Shown here: piece after piece, positions 7,140-10,874 of the stretch
Layout of the letters: each line of letters begins with the position of its first letter
Numbering within the stretch: the first letter of the stretch is position 1
Assembly (NCBI GenBank): GCA_002509325.1
Contig: DADO01000148.1
Location: 1 to 10,874 of the forward strand
DNA length: 10,874 bases
Direction: 5' to 3'
Source: Methanosarcina sp. UBA402
GTDB lineage: Archaea > Halobacteriota > Methanosarcinia > Methanosarcinales > Methanosarcinaceae
Notes under the pieces: generated by a model
Database searches by the model: none
Told to the model about the DNA's origin: nothing
Seen by the model: the letters and a program-made list of their open reading frames with translations, nothing else
Position numbers and translations under genes: made by a program

Positions 7140-7610
7140 ATGCCAAAGGTCGCAGTCGGCGGTACGTTTCAGCATTTTCATGACGGTCACGCCAAACTGA
7201 TTGAAAAAGCATTTAAAATAGCAGAGGATGGAAAAGTCTACATAGGGCTTACCTCTGATGAAATGCTGAATAAAAGCCACAGAATCGACAATTATGACAA
7301 AAGGAGGATCCAACTGCTTCAATACATGAAAAAAATGGGTTTTCCAGCTGAAAAATACGAGATTACGAAGCTTAATGACCCCTATGGCTCTACTCTCGAA
7401 GATGATTTTGACTTTATAATCGTCTCTCCTGAGACTTATCCGGTTGCCCTTAAAATCAACAGTATCAGGAAAGAAAATGGAAAAAAACCCCTGGAAATCG
7501 TATACGTTGAATATGTTATGGCTGATGATGGAATCCCGATATCTTCAACAAGGATTGCAAAAGGGGAGATTGACAGGCACGGAAGACTGAAAAAGAGGAT
7601 TAAGCAATAA
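7140..7610 (+). CDS. coaD: Phosphopantetheine adenylyltransferase, archaeal type
   Basis: A 156-residue cytosolic nucleotidyltransferase that transfers AMP from ATP to 4'-phosphopantetheine to make dephospho-coenzyme A, the penultimate step of CoA synthesis. The N-terminal GGTFQHFHDGH (7-17) contains the HxGH signature (H14-H17) that binds ATP phosphates. YIGLTSDEML (34-43) is the next core strand and helix. ISSTRI (134-139) near the C-terminus is the second nucleotidyltransferase signature. The Gln-His-Phe-His-Asp form of the first motif and the lack of bacterial features match the archaeal/eukaryotic PPAT group, which is distantly related to bacterial CoaD. The ATG at 7140 gives the exact family start, although no Shine-Dalgarno sequence precedes it (only TTATCACCCATC), so the message may have little or no leader. 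The gene is divergent from radA. Confidence 0.93.
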   Translation: MPKVAVGGTFQHFHDGHAKLIEKAFKIAEDGKVYIGLTSDEMLNKSHRIDNYDKRRIQLLQYMKKMGFPAEKYEITKLNDPYGSTLEDDFDFIIVSPETYPVALKINSIRKENGKKPLEIVYVEYVMADDGIPISSTRIAKGEIDRHGRLKKRIKQ

Positions 7611-7725
7611 GTAGATTGAGCACTAGATTGAGCAGTAAATACTTCCGCTCCAGCACAGCACTATTTAAATTTAAGCAGCTATAAATCAGGACAGAACTAT
7701 AAGGACAAAACTATAAAGTGATAGT

Positions 7726-8058
7726 ATGCCCAGAGAATTCACACGAAAGGATATTGAAATTTTTAACAAGCTTGCTCCTGAAGCCGGAGGAAGATTAACT
7801 TCCAGGGAAGCAGGACACCAGTTTCCTTTTATCTTGCGCCCGGTCTCACACAGGTTTGCCGAGTCGCCTGAAGACTTCAGGAAAAGGCTGGAGAGGCTGA
7901 GTCCTGAGGAACTTGATTACCTTGTGGGACTTGCGCTGGAAGGAAAGGAGGATATCCAGTCCCTGGACGAAGATCTTGAAGAGCTGGTTGCAGTAGTTGC
8001 CGAAAAGCTGTCCCCTCAGAGGGCAAAGCAGCTAAAAGACTTAGCGGGAATTTTTTGA
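7726..8058 (+). CDS. Conserved-looking hypothetical protein
   Basis: A 110-residue soluble, charged protein that I do not recognise. It starts MPREFTRKDIEIF and has a central segment FPFILRPVSHRFAESPEDFRKRLERLSPEELDYLV, then an acidic helical part (EDIQSLDEDLEELV) and a basic end. The composition is predicted to be largely helical, with no membrane segment and no cysteines. GTGAT just before the ATG pairs with the end of 16S rRNA but lies very close. A TATA-like element is at about 7679-7687 (CTATAAATC). The stop at 8056-8058 overlaps the ribosome-binding site of the endonuclease IV-like gene that follows, so the two are probably cotranscribed and translationally coupled. This suggests, but does not show, a role linked to DNA repair. 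Codon use looks like that of its neighbours. Confidence 0.82.
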   Translation: MPREFTRKDIEIFNKLAPEAGGRLTSREAGHQFPFILRPVSHRFAESPEDFRKRLERLSPEELDYLVGLALEGKEDIQSLDEDLEELVAVVAEKLSPQRAKQLKDLAGIF

Positions 8059-8064
8059 GGGATG
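8057..8064 (+). promoter_or_regulatory. Ribosome-binding site overlapping the upstream stop codon
   Basis: GAGGGATG overlaps the TGA of the upstream hypothetical gene and lies 7 bases before the ATG at 8072 (11 bases counted from GAGG). It supports coupled translation and the ATG at 8072, although an in-frame TTG at 8066 cannot be excluded. Confidence 0.55.
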
Positions 8065-8071
8065 TTTGGAA

Positions 8072-8905
8072 ATGTCCTCGAAACGACTGCTTTTCGGAAC
8101 CGGGGGAGTTCCAAGAAGCACAAAAGGCACGAGCAGTATTTCAGGAATCAAACGGATCAGGGAACTTGGCCTTGACTGTATGGAGCTTGAGTTTGTCCAG
8201 GGAGTGCGCATGAGCGAAAAAGGGGCAAAAAACGTTCTGGAAGCTGCAAAGAAAGAAGAAGTAGCTCTGAGTGTCCATGCGCCGTACTATATCAACCTGA
8301 ATTCTTATGAAGATGAAAAATTAAAAGCAAGCCTGGAAAGAATTTATAAGGCCGCAAGGATAGGCAGTCTATGCGGAGCCGAATCAATCGTACTGCATGC
8401 TGGTTTTTATCAGAAAAGCCATAAACAGGATACCTATGAAAGCGTATCAAAAGCCCTGAAAGAGCTTACCCAGCAAATTCAGGATGAAGGAATTCCTGCA
8501 GTCCTGCGCCCTGAAACCATGGGCAAGCGCACGCAGTTTGGAACGCTTGAAGAAGTGCTTGATCTAAGTTCAGAAATCGAAGGAGTTATGCCCTGCCTTG
8601 ATTTTTGCCATCTGCACGCAAGAGAAGGAAAGGAAAATTCTTATTCCGAGTTTATGGAAATTCTCTCTCGAGTTGAGGAAAGCCTTGGAAAGGAAGGTCT
8701 TTCAAATATGCACATTCATGTCTCAGGAGTAGAATACAGCACGAATGGAGAAAAGAGACATCTGAATTTGAAAGAATCGGACTTCAATTACTCAGAACTT
8801 ATGATAGCCTTAAAAGAATTCAAAGCCAGAGGGAGGGTGATAATTGAAAGCCCTATTCTTGAACAGGACGCGCTTATGTTAAAGGAAATTTACACTGAAT
8901 TATAA
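8072..8905 (+). CDS. Endonuclease IV-like TIM-barrel protein (AP endonuclease family 2)
   Basis: A 277-residue TIM-barrel protein of the endonuclease IV / xylose-isomerase-like family. Endonuclease IV cleaves DNA 5' of abasic sites using three zinc ions. Likely metal ligands are H69 (SVHAPY), H109 (VLHAGF), E148 (RPETMGK), D177 and H180 (CLDFCH), H214 or H216 (MHIHVSG), H230 (EKRHLNL) and E259 (VIIESP). These correspond in order to those of E. coli Nfo. The Nfo aspartate two residues before the penultimate histidine appears to be Lys/Glu here (GEKRH), so one zinc site may differ. This is, as I recall, the usual form in the methanogen branch (MJ1614-like). Database names vary between deoxyribonuclease IV and sugar phosphate isomerase/epimerase, so base-excision repair is likely but not certain. 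The gene follows the small hypothetical gene with a 13-base gap. Confidence 0.85.
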   Translation: MSSKRLLFGTGGVPRSTKGTSSISGIKRIRELGLDCMELEFVQGVRMSEKGAKNVLEAAKKEEVALSVHAPYYINLNSYEDEKLKASLERIYKAARIGSLCGAESIVLHAGFYQKSHKQDTYESVSKALKELTQQIQDEGIPAVLRPETMGKRTQFGTLEEVLDLSSEIEGVMPCLDFCHLHAREGKENSYSEFMEILSRVEESLGKEGLSNMHIHVSGVEYSTNGEKRHLNLKESDFNYSELMIALKEFKARGRVIIESPILEQDALMLKEIYTEL

Positions 8906-8968
8906 TCTCATTTATAACTTTATTTATAATTTTATAATTTCCTTTTATATTTACATGCCTCTTATTTT

Positions 8969-8982
8969 GCTTAAGCTTTTTT
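8969..8982 (+). terminator. Candidate T-tract terminator of the coaD-side genes
   Basis: The palindrome GCTTAAGC (8969-8976) is followed by a run of T's, downstream of the endonuclease IV-like stop in an already T-rich region. Oligo-T tracts terminate archaeal transcription, so this stretch is a reasonable terminator. Confidence 0.35.
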
Positions 8983-9121
8983 CTAAAAGGCGTACGGATA
9001 AAAGAGATTAATATGCACTTGTTGCTTCAAGCACATATTATTCAAAATAGTATTCAATGTTCAAGATAATATTCAAGAACTCATTCCAAGTGAATTAGGT
9101 TGAGAAGGCAGCTCCCATGTT

Positions 9122-9415
9122 TTATTGAATGCCACTCCAGCTGTATTGCTTGCCACTATATCGACGCTTGCCTCTTATCTCCTCATGCTCTTTCATAGCT
9201 AAATATTTTTCCTTGTATTTCACTATCAGGTAGGCTCCAGCCAGGCCCACAAGAGTGTAGACTAGCCGCGAAATAAAGGATTTCTTCCCAAATATGGCCG
9301 CTACCAGATCAAAGTTCAGGAGACCTACAAGACCCCAGTTAATAGCGCCTATTACAACTAGCAGCTTAGACGGAATGTATAGCTTATCCATAGGCATCTT
9401 ATGCATTTTATGCAT
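9122..9415 (-). CDS. DUF378 family small membrane protein
   Basis: A 97-residue protein with the DUF378 (YuzA-like) signature. It has two membrane helices (about 17-42 and 49-67) containing GAINWGLVGLLNFDLVAAIFG and a conserved SRLVYTLVGLAGAYL, followed by a basic cytoplasmic tail. The family function is unknown. The start was moved to the ATG at 9415 because GGAGGT (9425-9430 on the minus strand) lies 9 bases upstream. The longer frame to 9523 adds 36 residues with no family match. The first residues MHKMHKMPM contain a duplicated ATGCATAA(A/G), giving four possible in-frame ATGs. The first has the best spacing from the ribosome-binding site. The gene stands alone beside the accessory region. 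Confidence 0.85.
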   Translation of the reverse strand: MHKMHKMPMDKLYIPSKLLVVIGAINWGLVGLLNFDLVAAIFGKKSFISRLVYTLVGLAGAYLIVKYKEKYLAMKEHEEIRGKRRYSGKQYSWSGIQ

Positions 9416-9424
9416 CTTTATCAA

Positions 9425-9430
9425 ACCTCC
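9425..9430 (-). promoter_or_regulatory. Ribosome-binding site deciding the DUF378 start
   Basis: On the minus strand GGAGGT (within GGGGAGGT) lies 9 bases before the ATG at 9415, a near-ideal archaeal Shine-Dalgarno sequence. Confidence 0.75.
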
Positions 9431-9636
9431 CCACTGAAATAGAGCATTCAAAAAGGACAGATCATTTTTCCTATGTTTGGAAAACTCTAGGTTTTTGGAT
9501 GATCCAATCACTTGCTCTCGCAAACATTGTTGGAGCTAAAATATTATGAATCTATTCCTTAACCTGGCTATCTGTTGTAAAAAGAAATGGATTTTTAGAT
9601 TACTCTATCGATTTCAATATACTCAAGAAACCATAG

Positions 9637-9764
9637 AGCTTATCCAAAACCAATATTATTTTCATACCAATAAGAAATTTAGAACCATTCTCATAATCGG
9701 AAATCAATTGGCCATCGAATTTAGATTCGGACTTAATTTTGAATTTTGGGGACAGTTCTTCTTG
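9637..9764. repeat. Left copy of a dispersed repeat flanking the IS remnant
   Basis: This stretch is similar to 10795-10874. Shared blocks are AGCTTA(c)TCC, CCAAAACCAAT, TTTTCATACCAAT, AAATTTAGAAC, ATTGGCCATCG and a TTCT(T)CTTG end, in the same order with small gaps. It abuts the right end of the IS200/IS605-like remnant. Slightly upstream, AGATTACTCTAT (9597-9608) also resembles the first 21-bp unit of the right-hand array. A 73-codon plus-strand frame (9546-9767) crosses it but lacks a ribosome-binding site and family features. Confidence 0.65.
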
Positions 9765-9771
9765 TGAACTA

Positions 9772-9794
9772 CCCCTGAGCTAAAGGCTGAGCGG
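9772..9794 (-). repeat. Imperfect hairpin at the downstream (right) end of the IS remnant
   Basis: CCGCTCAGC and GCTCAGGGG (minus strand) pair at 7 of 9 positions around a CTTTA loop and are followed by TAGTTCAC. Hairpins with mismatches are the recognition structures of IS200/IS605 transposases. Confidence 0.6.
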
Positions 9795-9803
9795 TTTCCT
9801 AAT

Positions 9804-9998
9804 TCACAGATGGCCATCGGCATCTCCAAAGGCTTTAATTCCGGCTGAACCATCCGTACTGAGTCTCGCTCTTTCGCTCGTTTCGGCTTTACGTAGTAAC
9901 AAGCTAGAGTCGAATGTTTTTCTACGACCTACTGAGCCTGATGGTGAACTCTTTAACAAAGGTTGCTTGGTTCTCGCTAACCTATGCCTAATATTACA
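9804..9998 (-). pseudogene. TnpB C-terminal remnant
   Basis: A 64-codon open frame without a start ends at the TGA at 9804-9806. It begins CNIRHRLART, resembling the NAA.NI...GLAR segment that follows the third RuvC aspartate in TnpB. It ends with STDGSAGIKAFGDADGHL, resembling the (A/S)GI.A(C/F)GD tail common in archaeal and bacterial TnpB proteins. The catalytic RuvC residues and the zinc finger are absent, and an in-frame TAA lies directly upstream. The match rests on recalled family patterns, not a search. Confidence 0.5.
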
Positions 9999-10064
9999 TT
10001 ATTCGATGGCCTATATGAAGCCAAAACATAACGAAAAGTAAATTGAGGAAGTTGACGTTTATAT

Positions 10065-10087
10065 CCCCTAGGCTAAAGAGCTAGGGG
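10065..10087 (-). repeat. Perfect hairpin at the upstream (left) end of the IS remnant
   Basis: CCCCTAG (10065-10071) and CTAGGGG (10081-10087) form a perfect 7-bp stem with a 9-base loop. On the plus strand it is followed by TTTTACGC and could also act as a terminator-like structure. Confidence 0.65.
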
Positions 10088-10118
10088 TTTTACGCTTCTT
10101 CATATAAAAAAGATTAAT

Positions 10119-10128
10119 ATTATAAATA
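10119..10128 (+). promoter_or_regulatory. TATA box of the small membrane protein gene
   Basis: ATTATAAATA lies about 50 bases before the ATG at 10172. Transcription would start near 10150, which also falls just after a 13-codon out-of-frame mini-ORF start at 10144. Confidence 0.4.
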
Positions 10129-10171
10129 TACAACCATACATTTATGGAGAATTTGAACAGAGGATTTGTTT

Positions 10172-10564
10172 ATGGGTCTTGATTTGTTATCTCTCTTCCC
10201 ATATGATGTTTTGTACTGTATATCATGTATGACTATTGTATTGGTTGTGTTGAATTCTGAAACCAGATTTCTATCGCGGTATTTTGTTTATATAATAGGA
10301 GTAATCGGAGTGATTTATTATTCAGTTAAATCGTTTACAGTTATTCCCCAAACAACAGATGGAATATTTCGATATATGGTACTTGGTATACTCCTTGGAA
10401 TCACAAGCGCGATTACTGTTTTGTCTCTAGTAGTCGATTACAAATATAGTTCTGATGATAAATCTCTAAGTAGTTACTATTTAATAAGTGCAATTGGTGG
10501 ATCTATTTTACTTATATTGGCGAGTTATTGTTTTTATAAAGCAGTATCACTCATTCCGAGTTGA
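10172..10564 (+). CDS. Small four-helix membrane protein, function unknown
   Basis: A 130-residue protein with four predicted transmembrane helices (about 10-27, 37-53, 66-88 and 102-124), short loops and no recognisable enzymatic or binding motif. I do not recognise the family. The ATG at 10172 was chosen over an in-frame TTG at 10166 because GAGGA (10160-10164) lies 7 bases upstream of it. A TATA box precedes it. The gene lies between an IS200/IS605-type remnant and a tandem-repeat array, has no neighbours on its strand to suggest a pathway, and its codon use is more AT-rich than that of the core genes to the left. It may be an acquired or fast-evolving accessory gene. Confidence 0.75.
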   Translation: MGLDLLSLFPYDVLYCISCMTIVLVVLNSETRFLSRYFVYIIGVIGVIYYSVKSFTVIPQTTDGIFRYMVLGILLGITSAITVLSLVVDYKYSSDDKSLSSYYLISAIGGSILLILASYCFYKAVSLIPS

Positions 10565-10602
10565 GTGTTTACTGGGCTCTTTGCTAGTTAATATGGATAG
10601 AT

Positions 10603-10610
10603 TATATAAA
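10603..10610 (+). promoter_or_regulatory. TATA box ahead of the repeat-containing frame
   Basis: TATATAAA lies 35 bases before the ATG at 10645. The predicted transcript start (about 10631) would fall on or next to the AGGTGAT ribosome-binding site, so the true start may be a few bases earlier. Confidence 0.35.
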
Positions 10611-10627
10611 ATAATCAGGATATAAAT

Positions 10628-10634
10628 AGGTGAT
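10628..10634 (+). promoter_or_regulatory. Ribosome-binding site ahead of the repeat-containing frame
   Basis: AGGTGAT is fully complementary to the 3' end of archaeal 16S rRNA and lies 10 bases before the ATG at 10645. It is the main reason for treating the following frame as a candidate gene. Confidence 0.5.
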
Positions 10635-10644
10635 ACAATATTTT

Positions 10645-10874
10645 ATGAGCTTACTCTATAATTTAATTAGCTCACTCCATAATTTAATTAGCTTACTCCA
10701 TAATTTAATTAGCTTACTCCATAATTTAATTAGCTCACTCCATAATTTAATTAGCTCACTCCATAATTTAATTAGCTTACTCCATAATTTAATTAGCTTA
10801 CTCCAAAACCAATTTGTTTTCATACCAATAAATTTAGAACTATTCCATTGGCCATCGGTTAAGGAATTCTCTTG
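10645..10874 (+). CDS. Candidate leucine-heptad repeat protein, open at the right edge
   Basis: From the ATG at 10645 a frame stays open for 76 codons to the window end. It begins MSLLYNLI and then runs through near-identical heptads of the form S(L/S)LHNLI, one per 21-bp DNA unit, before a non-repetitive part starting LLQNQFVFIPINLELFHW. Leucines at the third and sixth positions of every heptad give a continuous a/d-type hydrophobic stripe, as in a coiled coil or leucine zipper. A perfect AGGTGAT and a TATA box precede it. Against a real gene: the differences between units are few, there are no synonymous changes that would show selection, and the minus strand also has an open heptad frame through the array (IKLWS(E/K)L, ATG at 10823 to TAG at 10656, 55 codons), though without a ribosome-binding site. 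Confidence 0.4.
   Translation, partial: MSLLYNLISSLHNLISLLHNLISLLHNLISSLHNLISSLHNLISLLHNLISLLQNQFVFIPINLELFHWPSVKEFS
10648..10804. repeat. 21-bp tandem repeat, seven full copies plus a partial
   Basis: Units AGCT(T/C)ACTCCATAATTTAATT start at 10648, 10669, 10690, 10711, 10732, 10753 and 10774, with a partial unit at 10795. The first has TAT in place of CAT. The only other variation is T or C at position 5, in the order T C T T C C T T. The unit length equals two helical turns and seven codons. The array runs directly into the right-hand copy of the dispersed repeat. Confidence 0.92.
10795..10874. repeat. Right copy of the dispersed repeat, reaching the window end
   Basis: It matches 9637-9764 in order of blocks, with a shorter spacer before and after ATTGGCCATCG. 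The window stops at CTCTTG, the counterpart of CTTCTTG at 9758-9764, immediately before the right end of the IS remnant in the left copy. Confidence 0.65.

Larger units (their letters stand above)
9762..10100 (-). mobile_element. IS200/IS605-type remnant, internally deleted (tnpB-class)
   Basis: Two subterminal hairpins bound the element. On the minus strand the upstream end has CCCCTAG/CTAGGGG with a 9-base loop (10065-10087). The downstream end has an imperfect 9-bp stem around CTTTA (9772-9794), followed by TAGTTCAC. Both share a CTTTAGC core and a GGGG flank, the style of IS200/IS605 ends in archaea. Between them only the last 64 codons of a TnpB-like frame survive. There is no transposase gene, so the element could move only if helped in trans. 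The exact ends are uncertain by several bases because these elements make no target duplication. The region before the downstream end is where tnpB elements encode their guide RNA. Confidence 0.6.

Noticed and set aside
9416..9523. 36-residue N-terminal extension of the DUF378 protein
   Set aside because: GGAGGT lies 9 bases before the ATG at 9415, and the extension has no family character.
9546..9767. 73-codon plus-strand frame left of the IS remnant
   Set aside because: No ribosome-binding site; it crosses a dispersed repeat, and the matching repeat at the right edge does not keep the same frame after the first few codons.

Overview
The window looks like chromosomal DNA of a methanogenic archaeon, most likely Methanosarcina. 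It carries a RadA recombinase, an archaeal-type phosphopantetheine adenylyltransferase and an archaeal HAD phosphoglycolate phosphatase. Start sites are preceded by TATA boxes and by Shine-Dalgarno sequences such as GGAGGT and AGGTGAT, and long AT-rich intergenic stretches separate the genes. The species assignment is inference from gene style; no rRNA or tRNA is present.

Layout, left to right. Positions 1-436 hold the start of a coiled-coil gene running off the left edge (minus) and an orphan open frame without a start. A class I SAM methyltransferase follows (437-1174, plus), with what may be the truncated start of a cupin gene directly behind it. After a 500-base gap come three well-spaced minus-strand genes, which in transcription order are radA (start 6792), a large P-type cation ATPase (start 5180) and a phosphoglycolate phosphatase (start 2362). 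The phosphatase has a leader of about 165 bases containing four copies of a 24-bp repeat with a GGGT-TATT-ACCC inverted repeat. The radA-ATPase gap carries a 12-bp tandem repeat and a G+C-rich hairpin. Divergent from radA runs a plus-strand group: coaD (7140), a small unrecognised protein (7726) and an endonuclease IV-like TIM-barrel protein (8072) whose ribosome-binding site overlaps the stop of the small gene. A DUF378 membrane protein lies on the minus strand at 9122-9415.

From about 9600 to the right edge the DNA is accessory. A roughly 340-bp remnant of an IS200/IS605-type element keeps both end hairpins and the last 64 codons of a TnpB-like frame. Next come a small four-helix membrane protein of unknown function and a 21-bp tandem repeat. 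That repeat is read through, after a good ribosome-binding site, by an open frame with a leucine-rich heptad pattern that leaves the window. The sequence flanking the IS remnant is partly repeated at the extreme right end, which suggests a second related element just outside.

Functionally, the core genes cover DNA repair and recombination (RadA, endonuclease IV-like protein), coenzyme A synthesis (CoaD), metabolite repair (phosphoglycolate phosphatase) and ion transport. The least explained parts are the three in-frame-length tandem repeats (24, 12 and 21 bp) and the right-hand IS/repeat region.
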